Positions 36,502 to 46,266 are shown, counted from the first letter of the stretch. The stretch: DNA of 64,000 nt from Schlegelella_A sp038231215 (GCA_038231215.1 JBBRLS010000014.1:21316-85315); one strand, 5' to 3'. The notes: generated by a model not told the origin, from the letters alone. Numbers and translations: made by a program.

Positions 36502-37596
36502 TCAAACGTTGAACAGGAAGTTCAGCACGTCGCCGTCCTTGACGACGTACTCCTTCCCTTCGGAGCGCATCTTCCCCGCGTCCTTGGCGCCGTGCTCGCC
36601 CTTGCAGGCGATGAAGTCGGCGAAGCCGATCGTCTGGGCGCGAATGAAGCCGCGCTCGAAGTCGGTGTGGATCACGCCGGCCGCCTGCGGCGCCGTGTCG
36701 CCGACGTGGATCGTCCAGGCGCGCACTTCCTTCACGCCGGCGGTGAAGTAGGTCTGCAGGCCGAGCAACGCGAAGGCGGCGCGGATCAGGCGCGCCAGGC
36801 CCGACTCGGTCTGGCCCATCTCGGCGAGGAACATCTGCCGGTCGGCGTCGTCCATGTCGGCGAGCTCGGCCTCGGTCTTGGCACTGATGACGACCACCGG
36901 CGCGTGCTGCTTGCTCGCGACCTCGCGCAAGCGGTCGAGGTGCGGGTTGTTCTCGAAGCCGTTCTCAGCGACGTTGGCGACGAACATCGCCGGCTTGGCG
37001 GTGATGAGGCAAAGCGGCTTCAACACCGCGAGCTCTTCCTTGCTGAACGCAATCGAGCGCACCGGCCTGGCCTGGTCGAGAGCGGCGTTGCATTTCTCGA
37101 GCACGTCGACAAGGCGCTTGGCCTCCTTGTCGTTGCCCGACTTGGCGACCTTGATCGATCGCGCCAACGTCTTCTCGACGGTGGCGAGGTCGGCCAGGCA
37201 GAGCTCGGTCTGGATCACCTCGATGTCGGAGACCGGGTCGACCTTGCCGGCGACGTGGATAACGTTGTCGTCGTCGAAGCAGCGCACGACGTTGACGATC
37301 GCGTCGGTCTCGCGCACGTGCGCCAGGAACTGGTTGCCGAGGCCTTCGCCCTTCGACGCACCGGCGACCAGCCCGGCGATGTCGACGAACTCGACGATCG
37401 CCGGAACGATGCGCTCCGGCTTGACGATGGCCGCCAGCGCGCCGAGCCGCGGGTCGGGCAACTCGACGATGCCGATGTTCGGCTCGATCGTGCAGAACGG
37501 GTAGTTCTCCGCGGCGATGCCGGCTTTCGTCAGCGCGTTGAAGAGAGTCGACTTGCCGACGTTGGGCAAGCCGACGATGCCGCACTTGAGGCTCAT
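36502..37596 (-). CDS. ychF: Redox-regulated ATPase YchF (Obg-like)
   Basis: 364 residues of the TRAFAC GTPase class that prefers ATP. Walker A GLPNVGKST is at residues 9-17, the DxxG equivalent is DIAGLVAGASKGEGLG, and the specificity motif is NVAE instead of NKxD, matching ATP use. A TGS domain ends in the typical DGDVLNFLFNV. YchF binds ribosomes and is linked to oxidative-stress responses in E. coli. TAAAAT on the minus strand (37635-37630) lies 33 bases upstream and may be its -10 box. Confidence 0.96.
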   Translation of the reverse strand: MSLKCGIVGLPNVGKSTLFNALTKAGIAAENYPFCTIEPNIGIVELPDPRLGALAAIVKPERIVPAIVEFVDIAGLVAGASKGEGLGNQFLAHVRETDAIVNVVRCFDDDNVIHVAGKVDPVSDIEVIQTELCLADLATVEKTLARSIKVAKSGNDKEAKRLVDVLEKCNAALDQARPVRSIAFSKEELAVLKPLCLITAKPAMFVANVAENGFENNPHLDRLREVASKQHAPVVVISAKTEAELADMDDADRQMFLAEMGQTESGLARLIRAAFALLGLQTYFTAGVKEVRAWTIHVGDTAPQAAGVIHTDFERGFIRAQTIGFADFIACKGEHGAKDAGKMRSEGKEYVVKDGDVLNFLFNV

Positions 37597-37677
37597 GAAG
37601 AAGGGATCTCGGCAGCGGGGGAGCCGGTGATTTTAGTCGGCCGGGCCTCGCTCGCGGCACGAGGGAAAATGCCCGTC

Positions 37678-38304
37678 ATGAGCCGTGCCCAGGGACTCTT
37701 CGAAGCCGACGACGGCGCCCTGCGCTGCTTCTGGTGCCAGGCCAGCCCGGCCTATCGGCGCTATCACGATCACGAATGGGGCTTTCCCGTCAGCGACGAC
37801 CGTCGCCTCTTCGAAAAGCTCTGCCTCGAAGGCTTCCAGGCGGGCCTGAGCTGGCTCACCATCCTCAACAAGCGCGAGGCATTTCGCCGCGGCTTCGTCG
37901 AATTCGACGCCGAGCGAGTCGCCCGCTTCGAGAAGCGCGATGTCGAGCGCCTGCTCGGCGACGCCGGCATCGTCCGCCATCGCGGCAAGATCGAGTCGAC
38001 GATCAACAACGCGAAGCGCGTCATCGAGATGCGCGAGGAGTTCGGCTCGCTCGCGGCGTACGCGTGGCGCTTCGAGCCCACGCAAGGGTCGCGGCCGAAG
38101 CGATTGACGCTCGCGGCGCTGAAGAAGCTGGGCAGCTCGCCCGAGTCGATCGCGATGTCCAAGGACCTGAAGAAGCGCGGCTGGAGCTTCGTCGGCCCGA
38201 CCACGGTCTATGCCTTCATGCAGGCGATGGGCCTGGTCAACGACCACATCGAGGGCTGCCACGTGCGCGCGCTCGCCGCGCAGGCGCCGCGTCCCGGCCC
38301 GTGA
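37678..38304 (+). CDS. tag: DNA-3-methyladenine glycosylase I
   Basis: 208 residues; excises 3-methyladenine from alkylated DNA. Seen are the N-terminal zinc-site segment RCFWCQASPAYRRYHDHEWG, the helix GFQAGLSWLTILNKREAFR with the catalytic Glu nearby, and the C-terminal zinc ligands in HIEGCHVR. ATG 37678 is taken as start; an in-frame ATG at 37669 would add three residues. It diverges from ychF across an 81-base gap. Confidence 0.94.
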   Translation: MSRAQGLFEADDGALRCFWCQASPAYRRYHDHEWGFPVSDDRRLFEKLCLEGFQAGLSWLTILNKREAFRRGFVEFDAERVARFEKRDVERLLGDAGIVRHRGKIESTINNAKRVIEMREEFGSLAAYAWRFEPTQGSRPKRLTLAALKKLGSSPESIAMSKDLKKRGWSFVGPTTVYAFMQAMGLVNDHIEGCHVRALAAQAPRPGP

Positions 38305-38361
38305 AGCGACGCTGACGATGGCTCCTGCCTACACTGGCCGCCGTCACGACCGGAGATCGAC

Positions 38362-39237
38362 ATGACGACGCAAATCCTCGCGCCGCACACCAAGGACCTG
38401 GGCGGCGGCTTCACCGTGCGGCGCCTCTTGCCGCAGGCCGATCGGCGCTCGGTCGGGCCCTTTGTTTTCTTCGACCACTTCGGGCCCATCGACGTCATGC
38501 CCGGCGCCAACTTCGACGTGCGACCGCATCCGCACATCGGCCTGGCCACGCTCACCTATCTTTTCGACGGCGCGATGATGCATCGCGACTCGACCGGCGT
38601 CGTGCAGCGCATCGAGCCGGGCGCCGTCAACTGGATGTCGGCCGGGCGCGGCATCGTTCACTCCGAGCGCGGCCCGAAGGATCTGCAAGCGCAGACCTAC
38701 CGCAACCACGGCCTGCAACTCTGGATCGCCCTGCCCGAGGCCGACGAGGAGTCGGCGCCTTCGTTCCAGCATGCGCCCGCCGACGCCATTCCGAAGGTTC
38801 GGCTCGACGGCGCGGAGGTCCACGTCGTTGTCGGCTCGGCCTTCGGCGCGACCTCGCCGATCGAGGCGCGCTCGCCGACTCTGGCGCTCGTCTTCGACTT
38901 CGATGTCGCTTCGGGCAAGGCCATCGAGCTGCCGGCGCTCGCTTCCGAACGCGCGCTCTACGCGCTCGACCATCCCTTCGAGATCGACGGCGAGATGGTC
39001 GACGAGTTCACGATGGCGGTGCTGGAGCCCGGCGCGACGCCGCGGCTCTCGGCACCGCGCGGCGGCCGCGTCGCGCTGGTCGGCGGCGAGCCGCTCGGCC
39101 ATCGCTTCGTGTCGTGGAATTTCGTCTCGAGCCGGCGCGAGCGCATCCGGCAAGCCGAGACCGACTGGGAAGCGCAGCGCTTCGATCGCATCCCCGGCGA
39201 GACCGAGTTCATTCCGCTGCCGGCGCGCCACCCTTGA
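38362..39237 (+). CDS. Pirin family protein
   Basis: 291 residues, a bicupin. The metal-binding N-terminal cupin has HPHIGLATLTYLFDG (about residues 55-69) and RGIVHSERG further on. Bacterial pirins vary in function, with quercetinase activity and effects on pyruvate metabolism described, so the substrate is unknown. A likely ribosome-binding GGAGAT precedes the ATG. The 3' end overlaps the convergent EamA transporter gene by 29 bases. Confidence 0.9.
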   Translation: MTTQILAPHTKDLGGGFTVRRLLPQADRRSVGPFVFFDHFGPIDVMPGANFDVRPHPHIGLATLTYLFDGAMMHRDSTGVVQRIEPGAVNWMSAGRGIVHSERGPKDLQAQTYRNHGLQLWIALPEADEESAPSFQHAPADAIPKVRLDGAEVHVVVGSAFGATSPIEARSPTLALVFDFDVASGKAIELPALASERALYALDHPFEIDGEMVDEFTMAVLEPGATPRLSAPRGGRVALVGGEPLGHRFVSWNFVSSRRERIRQAETDWEAQRFDRIPGETEFIPLPARHP

Positions 39238-40198
39238 TGGTGGCATGCGCGGCCCGAGACGCCGCAGTCGTGCCTGCGGCGGGACGCAGCATCAATGCAT
39301 TGCCCGCCACCGCAAGCGCCGCGCCGACGGCAGTGAGCAAGTCCGGTCGGTAGCCTTCGAAGGCGAGCGACACGACCAGCGCAATCAGCGGCGTCATCAC
39401 GCCGACCGTTGCCGCTGGTCCGGGCCCGAGCCGGTCCTGCAGCGTGAGGAAGCAAGCGAACGCCAGCACCGATCCGGCGAGCGTCAGCCAGGCCAGCGAA
39501 AGCCACCACGACGGCGCACTCGGCAGCACGAAGGCGCGGCCGAGCAACACCGCCACGACCGCCGCGGCAACCGCGCCGTAGAGCATGCCGAAGCCCATCG
39601 CCGGCAGAAGCGGAACGCCGATGTTGCGGTTGCGGCTGGCGGCGAGGCTGCCCACCGCAGACAGCATCACAGACACGATCGTGAGCATCGCCCCGAGGGC
39701 ACCTCGCTCGCCGTCGGCGGGCCGCACGATCTCGGGCCAGAAGATCAGCGCCACGCCGGCCAGGCCGAGCAGGCCGCCGACGATGAAGCGCCCGCCGATC
39801 GCCGCGCCGAACAAGGCCGCGGCACCGAGCCCGGTGATGAGGGGCGAGGCCGAATAGCCGACCGCGACGAGGCCCGAGGCGACATAGCGCTCGGCGTGAT
39901 AGACGCAGACGTACGACACGCCGTAGAGAAAGCTGCCCTGCAGCGCGAGTGCCGCATGCGCCCTGGCGGGGAAGCGGATGCGCTGGCCGCGCCAAAGCGC
40001 GAATGCGAGCACGACCGCGCCCGCAAGCGCAAAGCGCAACGCGACGCCGACCTCGGGCGCCACGTCCGTCAACTGGTAGGTGATCGCATGCCAGGTCGTG
40101 CCCCAGACGAGCACGCAGATCGCGAAGAGCTGCCAGTTCCTGAAACGGCTCACGTCGGTCGTCTGGCGGTCAGTCGAACGCGTAGCTGGCGCGTCCAC
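39209..40198 (-). CDS. EamA/DMT family transporter
   Basis: 329 residues with ten predicted transmembrane helices in two repeated EamA halves; the motif LVWGTTWHAITYQL in helix 1 is typical. Such proteins export amino acids or other metabolites, and the substrate is not predictable. The start taken is a GTG at 40198, inside the end of the MOSC gene (29-base overlap), since no ATG precedes the first helix appropriately. Both 5' and 3' ends therefore overlap neighbours. Confidence 0.85.
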   Translation of the reverse strand: MDAPATRSTDRQTTDVSRFRNWQLFAICVLVWGTTWHAITYQLTDVAPEVGVALRFALAGAVVLAFALWRGQRIRFPARAHAALALQGSFLYGVSYVCVYHAERYVASGLVAVGYSASPLITGLGAAALFGAAIGGRFIVGGLLGLAGVALIFWPEIVRPADGERGALGAMLTIVSVMLSAVGSLAASRNRNIGVPLLPAMGFGMLYGAVAAAVVAVLLGRAFVLPSAPSWWLSLAWLTLAGSVLAFACFLTLQDRLGPGPAATVGVMTPLIALVVSLAFEGYRPDLLTAVGAALAVAGNALMLRPAAGTTAASRAAHATIKGGAPAAE

Positions 40199-41039
40199 GC
40201 ATGCCGGGGCGAAGGCTCTTGTCGAAGCCCTCGACGATGACGGCGTTCATGCCGAAGGTGATCGCGCCGTCGAGGCGCGGGTCGGCGCGATAGCTCGACA
40301 GCACGTCGCCGACAGCGTGGCCAGGCACGGCGGTGACGGGATCGACGTCGGGGATGGGGCAGCGGGCGCAGGGCTTGACGAGCTTCAGGCGGACCGGCCC
40401 GTCGCCGGTCTCGAAGACGATCTCGTCGAGATGATCCTCGCCGTGCGCGTCGAGTCCGTCGAGGACGAGATTCGGGCGAAAGCGCGCCATCGTCACCGCG
40501 GCCTCGCCGGCCAGCGCCAAGCGGCGATTGACTTCATCGAGCGCGCTGCTCGTTGCGACGAGCAGCGGGAAGCCGTCCTGGAACGACGTTTCGGCCTGGA
40601 GCTCGCCGGTCCAGTCGCGGCTCGCGAGGCGCTTGGTTTCCGGATCGAAGCGGGCCAGGCGCAGCGGCCGGCCGAGGAAGTCGCTGAACCATTGCGCGCA
40701 AAGCGGGCCCATGTCGTAGGCGGCGACCGTATCGCGCCAGACGCGCACTTCGCAACGCGCCTCGACGCGGTCGAGCGCGACATGCAACGCCAGCATGCCG
40801 GGCGCACGCAGGATCATCTCTTCGGTCTTGAGCGTCGGCTGGATCAGCGCCATGCGCGGCAGCTCGCGCTGCGTCACGAACTCTCCCGCGGCATCGACGA
40901 CCATCCACACCCGGTCGAGGTCGAAGCCGGTCTCGACGAGCAGCGCTTCGGGCGGCGTCGTGCCGGCACAGGACTTGATCGGATGGACGTGCACCGACTC
41001 GATGGTGACGTCGACGTCACCGCTTTCGCTGAGGCTCAT
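40170..41039 (-). CDS. MOSC domain protein (YcbX/mARC-like)
   Basis: 289 residues. An N-terminal beta-barrel domain (VESVHVHPIKSCAG at about 14-27) precedes a MOSC domain with KPCARCPIPDVDP, whose Cys is the expected molybdenum-cofactor ligand. E. coli YcbX uses Mo-cofactor to reduce N-hydroxylated compounds; there a ferredoxin domain follows, which is absent here. It diverges from the hydroxylase gene and runs into the EamA gene on the same strand. Confidence 0.88.
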   Translation of the reverse strand: MSLSESGDVDVTIESVHVHPIKSCAGTTPPEALLVETGFDLDRVWMVVDAAGEFVTQRELPRMALIQPTLKTEEMILRAPGMLALHVALDRVEARCEVRVWRDTVAAYDMGPLCAQWFSDFLGRPLRLARFDPETKRLASRDWTGELQAETSFQDGFPLLVATSSALDEVNRRLALAGEAAVTMARFRPNLVLDGLDAHGEDHLDEIVFETGDGPVRLKLVKPCARCPIPDVDPVTAVPGHAVGDVLSSYRADPRLDGAITFGMNAVIVEGFDKSLRPGMRGRASYAFD

Positions 41040-41092
41040 GGAACTCGGTCGCTCATGGGGACAAGGCGGACGATTGTCTCGCGAGCGCTCCC

Positions 41093-41098
41093 TACAAT
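41093..41098 (+). promoter_or_regulatory. -10-like box before the UbiH-type gene
   Basis: TACAAT ends 7 bases before the GTG at 41106. If used, the mRNA would begin at or next to that codon. A -35 at normal spacing is not visible. Confidence 0.4.
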
Positions 41099-41105
41099 CG
41101 CCAGC

Positions 41106-42236
41106 GTGCTATCCCGCCCTAATTCGCCATCGAAGTTCGACGTGCAGGTCTCCGGCACCGGCATCGTCGGCAAGACGCTGGCGCTGTCGCTGGCCCGCCT
41201 CGGCCTCTCGGTGGCGCTGCGCGGCGCGTCGACCGCAAGCGCGCGTCGCGACGACGTTCGCGCCTACGCGCTCAACGCCGCCTCGGTCGCCTTGCTGCGC
41301 GGCCTCAAGGTGTGGGATGCCTTGCCCGAGCACGCGACCACCGCCGTCTTCGACATGCAAGTGCATGGCGATGCGGTTGGCGCCGCGCTCGAATTCTCGG
41401 CCTGGGAGCAGCACCTCGGCGAGCTGGCCGTCATCACCGACGCTGCCGCGCTCGAGCACGAACTCGACGCGGCGCTGCGCTTCGCGCCGCATGTGACGCG
41501 CGTCGAGACCGACGTTCCGGCGGCGCTCGTCACGCACTGCGAAGGTCGCGCTGCCGCAGCGTTGAAGGAGCTGGACGCGGGCTTCGAGCAGCGGCCCTAT
41601 GGCCAGAAGGCGATCGCGGCACGCCTCGTTGCCTCACGCCCGCATGGTCACGTCGCGCGTCAGTGGTTTCGCGCTCCCGACGTGCTGGCGCTGTTGCCCT
41701 TCGATCGCCCCGAGCCGGGACGCTCCTATGCCTTGGTGTGGTCGCTGCCGAACGAGCGGGCCGACGCGTTGCTCGTCGTGGAGCCGGCGGCCTTCGAGCG
41801 CGAACTCGCGCTGGCCACCGACGGCGAGGCGAGCGAGCTCATCCTTGCATCCGATCGCGGCGCCTGGCCCTTGCTCGTCGGCCGCGCCGCGCGCTGGTGC
41901 GGGCCGGGCTGGGTGCTCGTCGGCGACGCCGCCCACGTCGTCCACCCGCTCGCCGGACAGGGCCTCAATCTCGGCCTCGCCGACGTCGCCGCGCTCGTTG
42001 GTGCGATCGGCGATCGCGAGTCCTGGCGCGGCCTTGGCGACGAACGGTTGCTTCGGCGGTATGTGCGGCAGCGTGCCGCACCGACATCGGCGATGCTGCG
42101 CATTACCGACGGATTGCAGCGTTTGTTCGCCGAGGACGCTGCACCGATTCGCGATCTCCGCAACAATGGAATGGCTCTTGTCAACCGCATTTCGCCCCTG
42201 AAGCGCTGGCTCACGGCGCGGGCCCTCGACTCCTGA
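41106..42236 (+). CDS. FAD-dependent hydroxylase of the UbiH/UbiF/Coq6 family
   Basis: 376 residues. The FAD-binding N-terminus is VSGTGIVGKTLALSLARLGL (GxGxxG), and the second FAD motif VLVGDAAHVVHPLAGQGLN lies near residues 275-295. Family members hydroxylate the ubiquinone ring, so a role in ubiquinone synthesis is likely, though which position cannot be said. GTG 41106 is chosen from the promoter position; the frame is open upstream with an ATG at 41056. dsbC follows after 7 bases. Confidence 0.87.
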   Translation: MLSRPNSPSKFDVQVSGTGIVGKTLALSLARLGLSVALRGASTASARRDDVRAYALNAASVALLRGLKVWDALPEHATTAVFDMQVHGDAVGAALEFSAWEQHLGELAVITDAAALEHELDAALRFAPHVTRVETDVPAALVTHCEGRAAAALKELDAGFEQRPYGQKAIAARLVASRPHGHVARQWFRAPDVLALLPFDRPEPGRSYALVWSLPNERADALLVVEPAAFERELALATDGEASELILASDRGAWPLLVGRAARWCGPGWVLVGDAAHVVHPLAGQGLNLGLADVAALVGAIGDRESWRGLGDERLLRRYVRQRAAPTSAMLRITDGLQRLFAEDAAPIRDLRNNGMALVNRISPLKRWLTARALDS

Positions 42237-42243
42237 CCTCGCC

Positions 42244-42975
42244 ATGAAAACCACCTTGCGCACCTTCGCCGCACTCGCGCTTGCGGCCTGCCTGCTTCCG
42301 GCCGCGTTCGCCGACGACGCGGCGATCCGCAAGAACATCGCCGAGCGTCTGCCCAACTTTCCGAAGATCGACGAGATCACCAAGACGGCGATCCCGGGCC
42401 TCTACGAGATCCGCCTCGGCACCGAGATCCGCTACACCGACGAGCAGGGCACCTACCTGATCGAAGGCGACCTGGTCGATCTGCGCACGCGCACCAACCT
42501 CACCGAAGAGCGCGTCGCCAAGCTCACCGCGATCGACTTCAAGAGCCTGCCGCTGAAGGACGCGATGGTCTGGAAGCAGGGCACCGGCGAGCGCAAGCTC
42601 GTCGTCTTCGCCGATCCGAACTGCGGCTATTGCAAGAAGTTCGAGCGTGACCTTCAGGCCGTCAAGAACGTGACGGTCTACACCTTCCTGTATCCGATCC
42701 TCGGCGGCGACTCGCCCGAGAAGTCGAAGGCGATCTGGTGCGCCAAGGACAACACCAAGGCCTGGCGCGACTGGATGCTGAAAGGCACGCCCGTCAACGA
42801 CAGCCCGGATTGCGATGCCTCGGCCTTGCAGCGCAACTTCGCCTACGGCAAGAAGCACCGCATCAACGGCACGCCGGGTCTGGTGTTCGAAGACGGCTCG
42901 AGCCGTGCCGGCGCCGTGGACACCGAAGCGATCGAGAAGCTGCTCGCCGCCAATCGCGGCAAGCCGCAGAGCTGA
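42244..42975 (+). CDS. dsbC: Thiol:disulfide interchange protein DsbC
   Basis: 243 residues; periplasmic disulfide isomerase. A signal peptide (1-23, ending AAFA) precedes the N-terminal dimerisation domain and a thioredoxin fold with the CGYC active site at Cys127-Cys130. A second, structural cysteine pair is present further on. The motif NGTPGLVFEDGS holds the cis-proline. It is probably cotranscribed with the hydroxylase gene and converges with the aldolase gene 30 bases on. Confidence 0.95.
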   Translation: MKTTLRTFAALALAACLLPAAFADDAAIRKNIAERLPNFPKIDEITKTAIPGLYEIRLGTEIRYTDEQGTYLIEGDLVDLRTRTNLTEERVAKLTAIDFKSLPLKDAMVWKQGTGERKLVVFADPNCGYCKKFERDLQAVKNVTVYTFLYPILGGDSPEKSKAIWCAKDNTKAWRDWMLKGTPVNDSPDCDASALQRNFAYGKKHRINGTPGLVFEDGSSRAGAVDTEAIEKLLAANRGKPQS

Positions 42976-43005
42976 GCGTCGGCCCTTGCCGGCGAGGCGC
43001 CCGCA

Positions 43006-43773
43006 TCAGGCGCGATAGCCCGGGTCCTTGCGGTCGATGAGCCGCTGCAGCGCGGCGAAAGAGTCCTCGCCCGCGCCGTAGGCCGGATTGAACTGCAGCG
43101 CGTCGGCGACGCACTTTTCGAGCACCGCACGCGGAATCTGCAATGCCTCGCCCTTGCCCTGCATCGCCAGTTGCACTTCGCAGGCGCGGTTGACGGTCCA
43201 CATCAGCAAGAGCGCTTCGGGCAGCGTGCGGCCGATCGTCACCGGCCCGTGGTTGCGCAGCAGCAGCACCGGCCGGCCTTCGGCGCTGCGCAGGATGCGC
43301 TCGCCTTCGTCCTTGTGCACGGTGATGCCCTCGAAGTCGTGGTACGCCACCTTGCCGTAGAGCTGGGCGGCGTAGAAGTTCGAGTACGAGAGGCCGTCCT
43401 TCAGGCAGCAGACGGCCTGCGTCGCCGTCGTGTGCAGGTGCATCACGCAGTGCGCGTCGTGCGAAGTGGCGTGGATCGCGCCGTGAAAAGTGATTCCGGC
43501 CGGGTTGATCGGCCAGTCGGAGTGACCGACCACCCTGCCGTCGAGATCGACCTTGACCAGGTTCGACGCGCAGACCTCCGAGTAGTGCAGGCCGAAGGGG
43601 TTGATGAGGTAGCGCGTGTCTTCGCCCGGCACGCGCAGCGAGATGTGGTTGTAGATCAACTCGGTCCAGCCGAGGTGGTCGAAGATGCGGTACGCCGCCG
43701 CGAGCCGGACGCGGGCGTCCCATTCCTCGGCGCTGAAGCGGGCGGGGCGGATGAAGGCGGTGGGTGCGGTCAT
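43006..43773 (-). CDS. Class II aldolase/adducin family protein
   Basis: 255 residues of the class II aldolase/adducin fold. The zinc-site segment CVMHLHTTATQAVCCL and a later histidine in LLRNHGPVTIG match the family, which includes fuculose-phosphate aldolases and many of unknown substrate. ATG 43773 gives a normal N-terminus; the open frame upstream overlaps cioB. It is 17 bases downstream of cioB but no functional tie is apparent. Confidence 0.87.
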   Translation of the reverse strand: MTAPTAFIRPARFSAEEWDARVRLAAAYRIFDHLGWTELIYNHISLRVPGEDTRYLINPFGLHYSEVCASNLVKVDLDGRVVGHSDWPINPAGITFHGAIHATSHDAHCVMHLHTTATQAVCCLKDGLSYSNFYAAQLYGKVAYHDFEGITVHKDEGERILRSAEGRPVLLLRNHGPVTIGRTLPEALLLMWTVNRACEVQLAMQGKGEALQIPRAVLEKCVADALQFNPAYGAGEDSFAALQRLIDRKDPGYRA

Positions 43774-43790
43774 GGGCTTTGTCCTTCGGG

Positions 43791-44795
43791 TCACGCGTAC
43801 TTCAGCTCGCCGGTCTTGCCACGGAACACGAAGTACGAGTAGATCGTGTAGGCCGCGATCGCCGGCACCGAGATGCAGACGCCGACGAGAATGAACTTCA
43901 ATGCTTCGGGGCTGCTGGCGGCCTGCCAGATGGTGAGCTGGTCGATGACGACGTAAGGATAGATGCTGTAGGCCAGGCCGAGAAAGCCGAACAGGAACAC
44001 GCCGATCATCAGCGCGAAGGGCAGCCAGCACAACGGCCCGCGCACGATCTGCGTGTTCAGCATGGCGCGCACCGTGTAGAGCGCGGCGGCGGTCGAGAGC
44101 GGGATCGTCATCAAGGCGATGATCTCGGGCAGGGCGAACCAGCGGTCGCGCACGGTGGCGCTGATCCACGGCGTCGCCATCGAGATGAGGATCATGCCGG
44201 CGACCACCGGCAGCCACGCCGTCCTGGCCCAGCCGATCGCCTTTTCCTGCAGCGCGCCTTCGCTCTTCATGACCAGCCAGCAGGCGCCCATCAGCACGTA
44301 GGCCATGGGCAGCGCAGCAGCGATGGCGGCGGCGAACAGCGGATAGTTCCAGCCCTCGCCGAAGCCGCTGACGTAGCGGCCGAGCATCCAGCCTTGCGAG
44401 ACCGAGGTGAGCACCGAGCCGGCGAAGAACAGTCGGTCCCACGTCGCCTTGTGCGCTTCCCTGGCCTTGACGCGAAAGTCGAACGCCACGCCGCGCAGGA
44501 CGAGGCCGATCAGCATCACCGCCACCGGCAGATAGAGCGCCTGCAGGACGATGCCGTGCGCCTTCGGAAAGGCGATCAGCAGGATGCCGATGCCCAGCAC
44601 CAGCCAGGTCTCGTTGGCGTCCCAGAAGGGGCCGATCGAAGCGACGAGCATGTCCTTTTCCTTGGCTGTCGCGCGAGGCATCAACATGCCGACGCCGAGG
44701 TCGTAGCCGTCGCTGACGACGTAGATCAGCATCGCGAAGCCCATCAGCGCCATGAAGATGACGGGCAGCGCGGCGTCGAAGCTCATCACGGTCAT
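43791..44795 (-). CDS. cioB: Cytochrome bd-type (cyanide-insensitive) quinol oxidase subunit II
   Basis: 334 residues, about eight transmembrane helices, CydB family. Typical elements are YVVSDGYDLGVGML near the N-terminus and GPFWDANETWLVLG. It forms the oxidase with subunit I encoded 13 bases upstream. ATG 44795 is chosen; the open frame before it overlaps cioA. No CydX-like small subunit gene is found on either side, and no cydDC pair is present. Confidence 0.93.
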   Translation of the reverse strand: MTVMSFDAALPVIFMALMGFAMLIYVVSDGYDLGVGMLMPRATAKEKDMLVASIGPFWDANETWLVLGIGILLIAFPKAHGIVLQALYLPVAVMLIGLVLRGVAFDFRVKAREAHKATWDRLFFAGSVLTSVSQGWMLGRYVSGFGEGWNYPLFAAAIAAALPMAYVLMGACWLVMKSEGALQEKAIGWARTAWLPVVAGMILISMATPWISATVRDRWFALPEIIALMTIPLSTAAALYTVRAMLNTQIVRGPLCWLPFALMIGVFLFGFLGLAYSIYPYVVIDQLTIWQAASSPEALKFILVGVCISVPAIAAYTIYSYFVFRGKTGELKYA

Positions 44796-44808
44796 GGTCG
44801 GGCGTTCC

Positions 44809-46185
44809 TCATGCCAGAGCCCGGTCGCCGATGACCGGCGGCTGCTGCGCTCGCTCGCCGGCCTCGGCAGCGAGCACTTCCTCGGGCTTCTCGGCCATGT
44901 ACTTGAGCACGCCGACGTAGGCAATGACGAGTGCGATGTAGAGCAGCACGTAGAGCGTGAGCGTGAGCGCGATCGTCGGCGCCGCCACCTTCGAGGCGAT
45001 GTCGGCGGTGCGGATCAGCTCGTAGACGATGAAGGGCTGGCGGCCGATCTCCGTCACGTACCAGCCGCAGATCGTCGCCAGCCAGCCGGCGAATGTCATG
45101 CCGGCGAAGACCCAGAGCACGGACCGCGGCAGCTTCGCGGCGCTCCAGCCTGCGCGCTTGTAGAGCCAGAGGCCTGCCCAACTCGTGGCGAGCATGAGCA
45201 CGCCGATGCCGACCATGGCGCGGAACGCGAAGAACAGCGGCGCGACCGGCGGGTGGCGGCCGACGAATTCGTTCAGGCCTTTCACCTCGCCGTCGGTCGA
45301 GTGGGTGAGGATCAGGCTGCCGAGGTGCGGAATGGCGATCTCGAAATGGTTGCTGCGCGTCTTCTCGTCGGGCCAGGCGAAGAGCCGCAGCGCCGCGCCT
45401 TTCTCGGTGTTCCAGATGCCTTCCATCGCCGCGATCTTCTGCGGCTGATGCTCGAGCGTGTTCAGGCCGTGCTCGTCGCCGGCGACGATCTGCAGCGGCG
45501 CGACGATGGCCGCGATGGTCAGCGCCACGCGCAGCACGCGCGGCGCCGAGCGCGCCGCCACGCCGCGCAGGAGCTGCCACGCACTCAATCCTGCGAGCAG
45601 GAACGCGACCGTCAGCACCGAGGCCAGCATCATGTGCGTGAAGCGGTACGGGAACGAGGGATTGAAGATCACCGCGAGCCAGCTCGTCGCGTGGTACGAG
45701 CCGGCAGCGTCGATCATGTAGCCGGTCGGCGTCTGCATCCAGGAGTCGAGGGCGAGGATCCAGAAGGCGCTGAGGGTCGTGCCGAACGCCACCAGCGCGG
45801 TGGCCGCGAGGTGGATGCGCTCGCTCACCCGGCCATGGCCGAACAGCATGATGCCGAGAAAGCCCGACTCGAGAAAGAAGGCGGTCAGCACCTCGTAGCC
45901 GAGCAGCGGACCGGCGATGTTGCCGACCCGCTCCATGAAGCCAGGCCAGTTGGTGCCGAACTGGAAGCTCATCGTGATGCCGCTGACCACGCCGAGCGCG
46001 AAGCTCAGCGCGAAGACCTTGGTCCAGAAGCGGTAGGCGTCGAGCCAGCCCTGGTCGTGCGTCACGAGCCAGCGCACGCGAAAGAAGAGGAGCACCCACC
46101 CGAGCCCGATCGAGATCGTCGGGAACAGGATGTGAAAGGTCATGTTGGCCGCGAACTGCATTCGCGCCAGCAACACGGCATCCAT
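44809..46185 (-). CDS. cioA: Cytochrome bd-type (cyanide-insensitive) quinol oxidase subunit I
   Basis: 458 residues with about nine transmembrane helices; binds hemes b558, b595 and d. His18 in NMTFHILFP is the expected high-spin heme ligand, followed by GTNWPGFMERVGNIAGPLLGYEVLTAFFLESGFLGIM, a pattern of the CioA subgroup, described here in pieces: GTNWPGFM, then GPLLGYEV, then FFLESGFL. The length and short Q-loop also fit CioA rather than E. coli CydA. It offers a high-affinity, proton-pump-free branch beside the aa3 oxidase at 14-19 kb. Confidence 0.93.
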   Translation of the reverse strand: MDAVLLARMQFAANMTFHILFPTISIGLGWVLLFFRVRWLVTHDQGWLDAYRFWTKVFALSFALGVVSGITMSFQFGTNWPGFMERVGNIAGPLLGYEVLTAFFLESGFLGIMLFGHGRVSERIHLAATALVAFGTTLSAFWILALDSWMQTPTGYMIDAAGSYHATSWLAVIFNPSFPYRFTHMMLASVLTVAFLLAGLSAWQLLRGVAARSAPRVLRVALTIAAIVAPLQIVAGDEHGLNTLEHQPQKIAAMEGIWNTEKGAALRLFAWPDEKTRSNHFEIAIPHLGSLILTHSTDGEVKGLNEFVGRHPPVAPLFFAFRAMVGIGVLMLATSWAGLWLYKRAGWSAAKLPRSVLWVFAGMTFAGWLATICGWYVTEIGRQPFIVYELIRTADIASKVAAPTIALTLTLYVLLYIALVIAYVGVLKYMAEKPEEVLAAEAGERAQQPPVIGDRALA

Positions 46186-46266
46186 GGCTGCAGGCCGGGA
46201 CGGCGCCCGGTCGAGTCGTCGACAAGGACGCCATCTTGCGCCCGTTTCGCGACGTGGACTCGCGGC